Assembly (NCBI RefSeq): GCF_030285785.1
Contig: NZ_CP127247.1
Coordinates: 1,008,501-1,072,500, forward strand
Source of the DNA: Parasedimentitalea psychrophila
GTDB lineage: Bacteria; Pseudomonadota; Alphaproteobacteria; Rhodobacterales; Rhodobacteraceae
Reading direction: 5' to 3'
Length of the DNA: 64,000 nucleotides
Part shown: positions 44,763-54,170 of the stretch, in pieces
Layout: every line of letters starts with the position of its first letter
Position numbering within the stretch: the stretch's first letter is position 1
Translations under genes and position numbers: made by a program
The notes under the pieces: generated by a model
Database searches by the model: none
What the model was told of the DNA's origin: nothing
Seen by the model: the letters and a program-made list of their open reading frames with translations, nothing else

Positions 44763-44943
44763 CAATTCCTGTAAGAAAAATTCGGGCTCATTCTGGATAT
44801 CAATATAATTTGCGGAAAATACGGCATAAGATTGACGATATTAATAGGTCATTAACCGACGAGGAGATCGCCCAATCACGGCATCACAATCGCGCCGTCA
44901 AAAAGGCGCCCCGTCCCCTTGTTTTGGGGGTCCTGAAAATACC

Positions 44944-45915
44944 TTAGTCCGTCGTTTTCTGATGAAGCTTGAATGCCTCGTTCAGCGCTGCGGCCAGCAG
45001 GGTTTGCTGGACCGGCGAGAACCCGGACGTGAGTGGTTTATCCCGGTTTGGATCATCGGGACTAAAGAGCGGCCCGTCGTTGGGGAAATATGCCTTCTGC
45101 AACTGGTCGTTTGCCGCCAGAAACTGATCCAGATAGTCCTGCCGGGTTTGGCGGGTGAACAGATCACCAGAGCCCGTGAACCCGTCAAGCTGCAAGGGTT
45201 TCAGGGCGCGGTAGATGCTGCGCAACTGGCGGCCGTCCAAATGTGGCGACAGCGCCAGCAGAACGTCGATAACATCCTTGCTGGGCGAGATATTCCGCTC
45301 TGCCGCGCTGGCCACAAGATGCCCCGGTTCAAGCCCCAGCAGAGCGGCAAAATCCGCCATGATGTCACCGTTCACAAAGCGATCGCGCTGGTACAGGCGC
45401 GGCATGATTTCGGCCTGTGGAAAACAGTCAGCCCAGCCATCCAGCAGCCGGTTGTAATCGGTGATCGAGCGTCCCAGACGGCTGGTCAGGAACTGATCAA
45501 ACGGCATGACGTTGCGGCCGTTTTTGATCCTCTGTTTGAAGAACGCTTCGGCATATCGGTCTTGCCGACGAAGATAGACGATGATTTTCAAAGGGTAGTC
45601 TGACAGGAACGGCAGGGCAGCGCGAATTTTGGATGCCTCTATCAGCGAAAAAATCTCGCTGGACAGCAGGATTTTTCCGTTCGGTCGTTTTGCCGCCTGT
45701 GCTGCGATTTCCTGTTGAAGGGCCTCGTTGAAATTGTGATCGCCGCCTTTGCGGCGAATGCTGTTGGCAAGATCGTTATGGGCCGCCCGGTGCCGCCCGG
45801 ATTCAACAAACCAGATATCCGCCGCCTGCAAGGCATCGCTGTTGGCAACAATTGCCGATTGGATCGCCGTGGTGCCGGTTTTCGGGGTGCCTATGTGCAG
45901 GATGATTTCAGTCAT
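44944..45915 (-). CDS. Sulfotransferase-family protein
   Basis: A 323-residue protein with the PAPS 5'-phosphosulfate loop at the very N-terminus (ILHIGTPKTGTTAIQSAIVA, residues 5-24) and ILLSSEIFSLIEASKI followed by KIIVYLRRQDRYAEAFFKQR, the 3'-phosphate region. This is the pattern of bacterial carbohydrate sulfotransferases. It overlaps the GT61 gene by 4 nt, so a sulfated surface glycan is a reasonable inference. The acceptor is unknown. Confidence 0.8.
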   Translation of the reverse strand: MTEIILHIGTPKTGTTAIQSAIVANSDALQAADIWFVESGRHRAAHNDLANSIRRKGGDHNFNEALQQEIAAQAAKRPNGKILLSSEIFSLIEASKIRAALPFLSDYPLKIIVYLRRQDRYAEAFFKQRIKNGRNVMPFDQFLTSRLGRSITDYNRLLDGWADCFPQAEIMPRLYQRDRFVNGDIMADFAALLGLEPGHLVASAAERNISPSKDVIDVLLALSPHLDGRQLRSIYRALKPLQLDGFTGSGDLFTRQTRQDYLDQFLAANDQLQKAYFPNDGPLFSPDDPNRDKPLTSGFSPVQQTLLAAALNEAFKLHQKTTD

Positions 45916-46994
45916 TGTGCAACCGGATCAAGTGCCACTGGCCTCATCGGGCCACGTTTCATGTTGGCAATGAGCACATTGATTTCCGCCGTTGTCAGAT
46001 CCGGAACTGTGGGGCGACGGCCAATAAAGCCCGCCTCATATAGTTGTGCCTGCAATTTGGGCAGATCAAGCTCTCCGATGGACCGGAAGTCCACCCGCCG
46101 GGCGTCTTCGTCCACCCAGCTGTTGCGCAGCGCATCAAAGCAGGTCACCTTGGCATCCGCAAATGTCTCGAGCTGGCGAACAAGGCCGGCAAGCAGCCCC
46201 GCACGGCGGCGAAATATCATCCCGATCCGGGTTCCCGACTGAATAGCATACGCGGCCATATGCAGCGCCGAACCGTCCAGACATACGATTTCACGCGCGG
46301 CGCTATAGCGGGCAAGCTGTTCTTTGGCGGTGAACAGCTCCGGGTAGAAAATCGAATACCCCTCAGCCTCCAACAGGGATTCTATCTGCTCTTCGCCAAA
46401 CACACCGCCGCGCTTGTCCCACAATTGCGTCCGCGAGATATACAGGCGCTCTGATCCGTTTGGGGTGACCGCCGATTTGACCTGCGCCCGGGAAAAGTCG
46501 CGATAGCGCGGCGATCCGGTAATCCGGGGGCCGTGACCAAAGCCGGGGTCGGGCACGATCAAATGCTCCACCCGCACCGGCTTTGCGACGATGTTTATCG
46601 GTTTGCCACCGGAAAAGATGTCCAGAAATGGTTTATAGCGATCCCGCGCCTTACGGGCGCCGCCCCGGAACGGAATGTAGACCACGCTGTCAATACTGTC
46701 TGACAGCTCGTCAAAGGCCCATAGTCGGGGGGTGGACTCCAATAGGAAGTGCCCAAAATGGGGGCGTATCCAGCCGCCGAACAAATGGCGACCGGCAAGA
46801 TGCGGGATATCGCCTGTCACCGGCAGCGGCACGTCGGTTCCCCGGCGCGGGCCTTTGATGCCACGGGAAAACTCACAAAAGGAGCCGTCCTGCCGCAGCA
46901 CGCCACAGCGGTCGTCTGCGTCCAAAGGCGAAATAACCGCATCATCCAGGCGCTCATAGGTATCCGACAGACCGCCGATAGAATGAATTTTCAT
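45912..46994 (-). CDS. Glycosyltransferase family 61-type protein
   Basis: A 360-residue protein with the GT61 (DUF563) signatures RHLFGGWIRPHFGHFLLEST (about 89-108) and SERLYISRTQLWDKRGGVFG, then VCLDGSALHMAAYAIQSGTR. In bacteria these transfer sugars during capsule or LPS assembly. It precedes the sulfotransferase gene and overlaps it by 4 nt (ATGA). The unit is divergent from the large fusion gene at 47157 with a 162-bp gap that shows no other feature. Confidence 0.82.
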   Translation of the reverse strand: MKIHSIGGLSDTYERLDDAVISPLDADDRCGVLRQDGSFCEFSRGIKGPRRGTDVPLPVTGDIPHLAGRHLFGGWIRPHFGHFLLESTPRLWAFDELSDSIDSVVYIPFRGGARKARDRYKPFLDIFSGGKPINIVAKPVRVEHLIVPDPGFGHGPRITGSPRYRDFSRAQVKSAVTPNGSERLYISRTQLWDKRGGVFGEEQIESLLEAEGYSIFYPELFTAKEQLARYSAAREIVCLDGSALHMAAYAIQSGTRIGMIFRRRAGLLAGLVRQLETFADAKVTCFDALRNSWVDEDARRVDFRSIGELDLPKLQAQLYEAGFIGRRPTVPDLTTAEINVLIANMKRGPMRPVALDPVAQ

Positions 46995-47156
46995 ATGTTA
47001 TTCTGCCCTCAATACACGTATACCGCGAACGTCTTCAAAAGGATTTTACTGATGGCGCGATTGAAAGTAAACTATGGGCGCAGGCCTGTGCAAAATTGAG
47101 CACACCCTATAAAAGCCTGCCAAAAAAACTGAGGCCGGGCAGAAAAGGTAGCAGAC

Positions 47157-49658
47157 ATGACTGCGTTATTTGAGACCAACAGCATTTCGCAGGCCGCAAA
47201 GGCCGGAAACTTCTGGTTGAAAGGAACAAACTGCGACCTTGTTGCCGAACTGCGGTCGGAGACACTGCTGGTTACGTTCGACAACCTGGCTTCAATCAAT
47301 GAAAGACCCGAGACGCCGCCATGGGGGCCCTGGCTTGGCCCGCGAGCCAAGGCCTTGGGCTATAGTATTCTGGGTGTGCAGTCGCATCATAAAGACTGGT
47401 ATCGCACCTCAGAGCCGCCGGAACAGATATCAGGTCTTCAGGCCAGTGGATTTTTCGATCGCTTCAAACACATCGTGTTTACCGGAACCTCCATGGGCGG
47501 CTTTGCGGCGCTGAGCTTTGCGGGGCTGGTGCCAAGTGCACGGGTTCTGGCATTCAGCCCTCAGTCTACTCTCAATCGGGACATCGCACCGTTTGAGAGT
47601 AGATACCCCTACCCCCACCGCAAATTCGACTGGCAAAGCCCCGAGTATCTGGATGCCGCCGAACATGTCGGGGCGATCGCGTCCGGGCATGTGTTTTTCG
47701 ATCCCAGAATTCAGGAAGACAGGTTGCATGCAGAGCGCCTGCAAAGCCCGTCGCTGACCCAGGTTCGCATTCCCTTTGCCGGCCACACGCTGATCCGGGT
47801 GATCGTCAAGGCCGACGCGCTGGACCATTTACTGACAAGCTACCCGGCAACCGGAGAGCTGGATGCCACCTTCTTTCGCCTGATGCGGAACAAACGTCAA
47901 AACGAGCATTGGGCGCGCCCGTTTCTGGCAGCGGTCGCGGCGCGGGGCGACAGTCCTCTTACCCGCCGCGCCTGCGACATCCTGTCGCAACAGCATGACC
48001 ACCGGTTTGCCCGCCGCCTCCGCAAGAAATTGACCGCCCCTGCCAAGGCCAAACCTGCGCCCCCGGTGACAGATCGCTTTGCGGATCCCGGGCTGGAGGA
48101 AGCCGCCATTCGCCGGAGCATCCCAGTTTTCATAAACTCCTACAACCAGCTGACCTATCTTCGCGATACCGTTGAATGGTTTGCAAAACATGGGTTTGAA
48201 AATGTCACGGTGCTGGACAATCAGTCCGAGTTCCCGGCGCTGCTCGACTATCTGGACAGTGACCTGCTGCGCGCCACGGCAAAGCCCGTTCAGCTGCCCG
48301 AAAACATGGGGCCGCGCCGCGCATTGGCCGAAGCTGCCAAAGACCCGGACACCGATTCCGGCTTTATCTTTACCGACCCGGACCTGGCCCTGCCGCAAGC
48401 CCCCGCGGCGGATATGCTGAAAGTCATGCTCTCAGCCGGGCGCCGCCATGGCTTTCGCAAGGTTGGCCTGGCCCTGAGCCTTGATCCTGAGATCATTGAT
48501 CTGGACCGCGTCACCTATAACACGCGCACGGTTGGCCAGGTCGAGAAAAAATACTGGACCCAGGCGGTAGAAGACGGCGTATTCCGCGCCACCACCGACA
48601 CCACGTTCTTCCTCTATGTCCCGCAGGACGGTGATGCGCGCCGGTTTAATGACTTTGGGCTTAGGCAGGCAAAGATCCCAGCCATTCGGGTCGGCCGCGA
48701 GGGCTTTGTGGCCATTCATCGGCCCTGGCTGTTCAACGATACCATCGACGAGGCTGAACAGGCCTATTATTTCGAAGCCGCCAAGGCACATTCCACCTTT
48801 GTGGCAGCCCAGAAGACCATTGGAACAAAAATGAATCTCAGCGATCCTAAGGGCGCAGGCAGCATCGCCGGAGCGGCACCAAAGGGCAAATCCGCAGCCT
48901 CCTCGTCGGGCCAGTCCGACCGCAAGATGCGGGCCGCGATGAAAACCTTTATTCTTGAGGCCTTTGCCAAAAGCTGCACCAAGCCCGCCACCCTTATTCA
49001 AGTCGGCGCGAATGACGGCAAGATGGCCGACCCGGTTTTCCCCTATCTGTCCCGCGATGGCTGGCAGGGCGTCATGGTCGAGCCCCACCCTATATATTTT
49101 TCCGAACTGTCTGCCTTGCACAGGGAACGACCCGGACTGAAATTGTTCAATGTCGCAGTTTCAACCGAACCGGGAGAGATGAATCTATTCCATCTCAATG
49201 AAGCCGCCAGGGACCGGTATCCGCATGGTTTGCGGGGCTGTGCGTCGCTGAACCGGGACCGTATGGTTGATGCCTTGCGACGGGGCCACCGCCGGAAGAA
49301 AACGGAAATTCAGGACGATGATATTGCGGTCACCACGGTGCCGGTTCGGCGGCTTGATGATGTCTTGCGCGAGGCGGCTGTGGCCGAGGCGGATATCCTG
49401 GTGATTGACGTGGAAGGTCACGAGATTCAGGTGCTGGACAGTTTCGACCCTGCGGCGATGGGCTTCAAGATGGCGATTGTCGAATGCAACGGGCCGGATG
49501 TGAAACTTGAGGCCGATATTGCGGAGCGGCTAAACCGGGCGGGACTCAGTGTGACGCGGTTTGGTGACGATCTCATCGGCATCCGCGACGGTGCCATACA
49601 GGTGCCAGTAGAGTCGATTTCCGGCCTTCTGGGCCTGCCGAAGATTGGCCGTCAATAG
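47157..49658 (+). CDS. Three-part fusion: hydrolase-like / glycosyltransferase-like / FkbM methyltransferase
   Basis: An 833-residue protein with no signal peptide. Residues about 1-250 look like an alpha/beta-hydrolase with a nucleophile elbow (FTGTSMGGFAALSFAG, GxSxG at 110-115) and a late FAGHTLIRVIV His. Residues about 320-560 resemble a glycosyltransferase A-fold (PVFINSYNQLTYLRDTVEWF, NVTVLDNQSEF, FIFTDPDLAL with a DPD motif). Residues about 613-800 are an FkbM-type SAM methyltransferase (LIQVGANDGKMADP, VMVEPHPIYF, ILVIDVEGHEIQVLDSF). A Ser/Ala/Gly linker near 575-590 separates the last two. All three parts look intact. It lies between the GT61/sulfotransferase pair and a second fusion enzyme. 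Confidence 0.75.
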   Translation: MTALFETNSISQAAKAGNFWLKGTNCDLVAELRSETLLVTFDNLASINERPETPPWGPWLGPRAKALGYSILGVQSHHKDWYRTSEPPEQISGLQASGFFDRFKHIVFTGTSMGGFAALSFAGLVPSARVLAFSPQSTLNRDIAPFESRYPYPHRKFDWQSPEYLDAAEHVGAIASGHVFFDPRIQEDRLHAERLQSPSLTQVRIPFAGHTLIRVIVKADALDHLLTSYPATGELDATFFRLMRNKRQNEHWARPFLAAVAARGDSPLTRRACDILSQQHDHRFARRLRKKLTAPAKAKPAPPVTDRFADPGLEEAAIRRSIPVFINSYNQLTYLRDTVEWFAKHGFENVTVLDNQSEFPALLDYLDSDLLRATAKPVQLPENMGPRRALAEAAKDPDTDSGFIFTDPDLALPQAPAADMLKVMLSAGRRHGFRKVGLALSLDPEIIDLDRVTYNTRTVGQVEKKYWTQAVEDGVFRATTDTTFFLYVPQDGDARRFNDFGLRQAKIPAIRVGREGFVAIHRPWLFNDTIDEAEQAYYFEAAKAHSTFVAAQKTIGTKMNLSDPKGAGSIAGAAPKGKSAASSSGQSDRKMRAAMKTFILEAFAKSCTKPATLIQVGANDGKMADPVFPYLSRDGWQGVMVEPHPIYFSELSALHRERPGLKLFNVAVSTEPGEMNLFHLNEAARDRYPHGLRGCASLNRDRMVDALRRGHRRKKTEIQDDDIAVTTVPVRRLDDVLREAAVAEADILVIDVEGHEIQVLDSFDPAAMGFKMAIVECNGPDVKLEADIAERLNRAGLSVTRFGDDLIGIRDGAIQVPVESISGLLGLPKIGRQ

Positions 49659-49687
49659 CAGATCAAACCGGTTTGATATCGCTTGTT

Positions 49688-51589
49688 TTATCCTGACGGC
49701 GAGGCCGGCGGATTGCGCACCAGAAGCAAGGCTGAAGTCAGCGGGTTGTCAGTAAGGGGATCATAGCCACAACCGGCCAGAAGGCTGATCACCTGGGTCT
49801 CGTCCATTTGCCCCTTCAGGGCGCGAACACCCAGCACAATGGCCTTGGGCGGGGTGTTGGCCATGGCCTGCACGGCGCTGGCCAGCATCTGCGCGGTCAG
49901 GCCTGGGTCGTTGACAGCCAGAATATCGCAACAGGTCTGGGCCAGCAGATCACCGAGGCCCGATGCGCAATCCGACCCGTCTTTGGGTTGCACCAAAGGC
50001 GCCGAGGTGAGCGACAGTTGCGGCCCCTGCGTCAGCCCATTCAGCCGCCACAGGCTCAGCGCCATTGCAGCCAGCTCCGGGCAGGCCTCATGGGCGACAA
50101 CCGTGACTGCGGGCCGCTCTTTGGCGATCACACCGGCCAGAAAGCCGACCCCGGCCCCCACATCCAGATAGGTCTCCCCGGGATTGAGACGCTTGAGCAC
50201 CCGGCGGGCCAGGTTGCGTTCAAACTTGCCATCGGTGATCTGCTGCAGCGCCGAAGGGCTGAAGATCCGCGGGTCAGCCGGGATGCTCAGGGTCTTGTTC
50301 TCGAACATCTCGGCGGGCGGCGCATCCTGCGCATGGACCGGATCGCCAACATATAGGTCGCTGGCCCGGGTCCAGTCAGACTGCATCTTGCGGCGACGCT
50401 CCTGTTTAGCCTCATCGGTCGCCTGTTTTTCGACCTCTGACATCAGGGCGGCGATCTTGGCCGGATCGCGGGGCTTTGGCGGCTTGGCCACCACCTCGGA
50501 AATCGGAACCTTTGCAGCCTCTTGCAGGCCAGCAACAAGTTCGGCGTAGGCATCTGTACCCTTGAACTCGGCCAGCCGGGCCTCAGCCCGCTCAACCGCA
50601 TGGAAATGCAGATTCCGGAGCACCTGATCGCTCAGCAGGATTTCGATAATCTCATCGCGGCGCGCGCTATAGCGCAGGGTGCTGTCATCATGGACCTCGT
50701 TGCGATCCTGCAGCGCCCAGTAGTCAGAGTTATACTTGTCCTTTTTCAGGTTCACGTTGCCGCGAAACTTTCGGATGGCATAGCTGTCGATGGATTTGAC
50801 CGCATAGTGGTTCATCTGCGTCCAGTCATAGCCAACGGTCCGCACGATGGAGCGCCAGCCGCGGAACTTGAAATACTCCTCCATCGGCTGGCCAGAGCCG
50901 TTCAGCCATTTGACCGTTTCAGGAAAGCCGGTTTTCAGGTGTTTGTTTTTGATCTTGGGCCGGTGAATGCCCAGTTTCCAGTAGTCCGGGTCAAAGGCGA
51001 ACAGCGTCTTCACCCCCCAGCCCTTGTTCCAGGTGGTTGGCGCCGCATGCTGGTATTGCTCGGTCACTGGTGCGCGCGACCAGTGATGCACACCGCTGGA
51101 GCCATAGGTGCGCCAGGTGATGACAATGCCATTGGCCCCGACCTCTTTGGCCGATGATATCATCCCGTCGAGCGAGCCGTCGCCGTGGCGGATACACAGA
51201 AATTCATCGGCATCGAACACCAGCAACCAGTCGCTGGCCTGCACCAATGGATCGGCCTGCGCATGTTTCAGCGCCGAAGGCTGCGGTCGGATACCCTCGG
51301 CTATGACATTGCGACGGTGATGCGCCAGGCCCAGCTGTTCCAGCCGGAACAGCATATCGTCGGTTCCATCCGAGCAGTCATTGGTAAAGACAACCAGATC
51401 GGTAAAGCCAATGGCCAAATGATGGGCGATCCACTCCAGAACAAAGGGGCCTTCGTCCTTCATCATGGAAACAGCCGTCACCCGCCCATGTGGGCTTAGG
51501 TTCTGTTTCAGCGGGAAATCAACCGTGTTAAAATCTTTGCTGACCACAGAGCCCGCGTTGCGGTTCTGCGCCGTCTTTACGTTACTCAT
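49688..51589 (-). CDS. Glycosyltransferase (GT2/GT92-like) fused to a methyltransferase-like domain
   Basis: A 633-residue protein. The N-terminal domain has VSMMKDEGPFVLEWIAHHLA (about 40-59), VVFTNDCSDGTDDMLFRLEQ and the DxD segment LLVFDADEFLCIRHG (about 122-136), typical of the Glyco_tranf_2_4/GT92-like group. A charged helical linker lies at about 330-410. The C-terminal domain (about 440-620) carries a SAM-binding glycine motif, GETYLDVGAGVGFLAGVIAK. It converges on the 833-residue fusion gene, 29 nt apart. Together they make two bifunctional enzymes in one locus. Confidence 0.8.
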   Translation of the reverse strand: MSNVKTAQNRNAGSVVSKDFNTVDFPLKQNLSPHGRVTAVSMMKDEGPFVLEWIAHHLAIGFTDLVVFTNDCSDGTDDMLFRLEQLGLAHHRRNVIAEGIRPQPSALKHAQADPLVQASDWLLVFDADEFLCIRHGDGSLDGMISSAKEVGANGIVITWRTYGSSGVHHWSRAPVTEQYQHAAPTTWNKGWGVKTLFAFDPDYWKLGIHRPKIKNKHLKTGFPETVKWLNGSGQPMEEYFKFRGWRSIVRTVGYDWTQMNHYAVKSIDSYAIRKFRGNVNLKKDKYNSDYWALQDRNEVHDDSTLRYSARRDEIIEILLSDQVLRNLHFHAVERAEARLAEFKGTDAYAELVAGLQEAAKVPISEVVAKPPKPRDPAKIAALMSEVEKQATDEAKQERRRKMQSDWTRASDLYVGDPVHAQDAPPAEMFENKTLSIPADPRIFSPSALQQITDGKFERNLARRVLKRLNPGETYLDVGAGVGFLAGVIAKERPAVTVVAHEACPELAAMALSLWRLNGLTQGPQLSLTSAPLVQPKDGSDCASGLGDLLAQTCCDILAVNDPGLTAQMLASAVQAMANTPPKAIVLGVRALKGQMDETQVISLLAGCGYDPLTDNPLTSALLLVRNPPASPSG

Positions 51590-51793
51590 ATCACTACTGC
51601 TCTACCCGACATTTGGCTCGCCATGGGTTCATCTGCCCTGCGGAACCCTGTCACAAACCGGGTCACAATAACAGGAAAATCAGTTTTTGGCCCTGATAAG
51701 TCTCTGGACAGAGCCGGGCGAGTAGACCATCTTGCGGGTCAATTACATTAAAGATTGCGCGACGCGACGCTGCGATCAAAAGCGGAGATTAGC

Positions 51794-52603
51794 ATGACAA
51801 ATCTGAACCGGCGACCCGTGGCTTCGCTTTGGATCGGCGAGTCCCTTCATTATTTGAATCAGCTTTGTTTGAAGTCTCATATCTTGGCCGGGCACCCCAC
51901 CACCCTATACTGCACCGATGACGTTAAAAACGCGCCCGAAGGCGTCGAAATTCGCCCCGCATCCGAGATCATGGACATCGACATGAGCGTCGTCGATCAG
52001 ACCAGTGCGTCGTTTTTGTCGAATGTTTTCCGCTATAAGATGATCAAGAAAACAGAAGCAATCTGGATCGACTGCGATGCCTATTGCCACAGGCCGTTTC
52101 CCGATGACATGGACTACATCTTTGCCGGCCATGGGTTTCGCGGCGCGCTGAACTGCGGGGTGGTGTCTATTCCGGCCCAGGGCGATTTGATCGATAGCCT
52201 GCTGGATTATTATGAAAACCTGCCTGACGCGCCGCCCTGGTTCAACAAGAACCAAAAGAGAAAACTGGAACGGAACGCCTCGGACCCGCTGCCGGTGCGG
52301 ATTTACAAGGCCGAGCGGACCGCGTTTGGCCCGCAGGCCTTTACCTATTTCGCCCAGCAGACCGGGGATTATGAAAGAGCCCTGTCGCCGGATGTTCTGT
52401 ATCCAGTGCCGTTTCAGCTCAATGATGTTTTCTATGACCCCCATGGCCGCGTCGAAGGCCATTTCACCGAAAACACCCTGTCAGTGCATCTCTACACCAA
52501 CGGCACCAAACCCTGGTGGCGCAAGAACGCGCCGCTGGAAGGCTCTTATGCCGACCGTATGTGCCGTCAAATTGGCATCGACCCCAAATTGGCTCTCAAG
52601 TAG
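51794..52603 (+). CDS. Glycosyltransferase-like protein with DxD motif
   Basis: A 269-residue protein from ATG 51794; the frame is open 13 codons further up. It contains RPVASLWIGESLHYLNQLCL, LSNVFRYKMIKKTEAIWIDC, DAYCHRPFPDDM (the DCDAY motif, about 95-99) and LNCGVVSIPAQ. This resembles GT32/capsular polysaccharide synthesis-type enzymes with a DxD metal site. It is followed after 2 nt by another glycosyltransferase-like gene. The gap 51590-51793 is A+T-rich and presumably holds promoters; nothing else is seen there. Confidence 0.72.
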   Translation: MTNLNRRPVASLWIGESLHYLNQLCLKSHILAGHPTTLYCTDDVKNAPEGVEIRPASEIMDIDMSVVDQTSASFLSNVFRYKMIKKTEAIWIDCDAYCHRPFPDDMDYIFAGHGFRGALNCGVVSIPAQGDLIDSLLDYYENLPDAPPWFNKNQKRKLERNASDPLPVRIYKAERTAFGPQAFTYFAQQTGDYERALSPDVLYPVPFQLNDVFYDPHGRVEGHFTENTLSVHLYTNGTKPWWRKNAPLEGSYADRMCRQIGIDPKLALK

Positions 52604-52605
52604 GA

Positions 52606-53517
52606 ATGGACAGGGGGATAGACGTGCCTGACGCCCAGAATTTGACTATTTTTTATATAGTGGAGCCGCCGGAATACGAAGTTCTGGCCTGCTATCTATT
52701 GGCGTCGATACGGTCGCATTTTCCAGGCAGTGTTAAGGCCATCGGCTATTGCCCTGAGCACCGCTACCACGAGCTGCACCCTGCAGTTCACAGGGCGCAT
52801 GAACTGATGGGCGCCGAAATTCGTACCTTTTCCACCAAAGACCGGTTTGAGCCTGCCTACCCGCATGGCAACAAAATTCTGGCCTGTCTGGAGAACCGCG
52901 GCAGTGACTATTCGATGTTTGTCGACTCTGACGTGCTGTTTCTCAGCGACAACACACCAGAAAACCTGGTGGTGCCAGGTCACGTCTCCTGTTCGATGGC
53001 CGCCTCGATGCTATGGGCTGAACAATCGGTTTGGGACGATATTTACGGCGCCCTGGATGTGCCGATCCCGACGGAGCGTTACAATCTTATGCGCCGCAGC
53101 AAAGGTCCGGTCATCCCCTATTTCAGCAGTGGGCTGGTGGTCTTCCCTGAAAAAGACACTGGCAATGGCCGGTTTCCGGATATCTGGTACCAGACGGCCC
53201 AGATGGTTGATAAAATTGACGGCCTAGGGAAGAAACGCCCCTATCTTGATCAGATGACCCTGCCGGCCGCCATCCGTCGCGCCGGTCTGGACTGGAATAT
53301 TCTGCCCGAGGAACAGCATTTCATTCTGGGGGGTAAACTCAAAAAGAAACCGCTGCCTGACGACCGGACAATTTACACGATACACTATCGAAATACCCAA
53401 AACCTAAAAGATGTCGGCCATATGAAAACCGCCCGCAACTATCTCCAGACGCACACCGGGGAAAAATTCCTCCGCCGACTGGCCAGCGAAGACACGGCTG
53501 AAACAACCGCCAAGTAG
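52606..53517 (+). CDS. Glycosyltransferase-like protein with DSD motif
   Basis: A 303-residue protein from ATG 52606; GTG 52624, with AGGGGG 9 nt before it, is an alternative start. It has NLTIFYIVEPPEYEVLACYL, FEPAYPHGNKILACLENRG, YSMFVDSDVLFLSDNTPENL (DSD at about 106-108) and PVIPYFSSGLVVFPEK, the pattern of GT-A enzymes that use nucleotide-sugars. Likely co-transcribed with the previous gene. It is the last intact gene of the locus before decayed DNA begins. Confidence 0.72.
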   Translation: MDRGIDVPDAQNLTIFYIVEPPEYEVLACYLLASIRSHFPGSVKAIGYCPEHRYHELHPAVHRAHELMGAEIRTFSTKDRFEPAYPHGNKILACLENRGSDYSMFVDSDVLFLSDNTPENLVVPGHVSCSMAASMLWAEQSVWDDIYGALDVPIPTERYNLMRRSKGPVIPYFSSGLVVFPEKDTGNGRFPDIWYQTAQMVDKIDGLGKKRPYLDQMTLPAAIRRAGLDWNILPEEQHFILGGKLKKKPLPDDRTIYTIHYRNTQNLKDVGHMKTARNYLQTHTGEKFLRRLASEDTAETTAK

Positions 53518-53566
53518 CGTCCCGTTTCACATCGCCTGAGCCGCAGGTCTGCCGTCCCGGGAGGCC

Positions 53567-53707
53567 TCAGACACCGCCGATATCCGTCATCAGCCGGGCG
53601 ACGCTGCCACGCGCAATGTCAAAGCCTTCCCTGCACCTCTGAGGCCAGAGCTTCCGCAGGCCATAGACGCTGAGGCTTTCTTCAAGGACCCGTTCGATCT
53701 CGGGCAG
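53567..53707 (-). pseudogene. IS3-family orfB scrap
   Basis: Forty-six codons read LPEIERVLEESLSVYGLRKL, then WPQRCREGFDIARGSVARLM, matching the N-terminal HTH region of IS3-group orfB transposases. No upstream or downstream transposase text is attached, so only a fragment remains. Confidence 0.75.
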
Positions 53708-53776
53708 GGAAACATGCCCTGTCAGGCAATGAATGAACCTGATCATCGTTTGAATGGGCGGTCGAGCTCCGTCCCG

Positions 53777-53811
53777 TTGCCCGGCAGGCGATGCTTGCAT
53801 CGCCAAGAGGG
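53777..53811. repeat. Short palindromic element, copy 1
   Basis: TTGCCCGGCAGGCGATGC is followed by TT, GCATCGCC and AAGAGGG. The core GGCGATGC/GCATCGCC pairs perfectly. The first 18 nt are identical to copy 2 at 60521-60538, and the trailing GAGAGG-like end is also shared. Confidence 0.7.
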
Positions 53812-54170
53812 AGGGCATGCAGTGTCTTGAAAGGGCTGCACAAACAGGCCGGACACGCGACGGTACTGACAAACGCTGCGATAATCTCCGAAAAACTCTT
53901 GCAGTGCAGGAGCAATCCGCACAGGATCTTCGTTTGGGTCGCAGCTTATGGCCGGAACGAGCCCAGTGTATCCCATGCTGCTGCCGCAGAAATTCGGCAC
54001 AAAGGGCGGATTGCGGCCATTCGCTGCGTCGACCACCAACAACCGCTGTGCGGACTAAGCTGAATTACTCCGCACAGCGGCATAACAATTCGAATGTTGC
54101 TCTGATTTTACCTTTCAATACTTCAGTGCTGCTCCATAATTGGAAGCGACGCAGATCGTGGGGGACTTAG
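53812..54170. repeat. Decayed non-coding DNA with degenerate repeat
   Basis: No convincing gene. The stretch 53978-54062 (TTCGGCACAAAGGGCGGATT, then CGGCCATTCGCTGCG) resembles 55250-55300, and CCATTCGCTGCG also occurs at 55160-55171. It ends just before a GGGGGACT ribosome-binding site for the next gene. Confidence 0.45.

Noticed and set aside
44895..44930. Terminator after the sulfotransferase gene
   Set aside because: The CCCC/GGGG stem (44915-44929) is weak and the T-run lies about 10 nt away from it, so I cannot support an intrinsic terminator.
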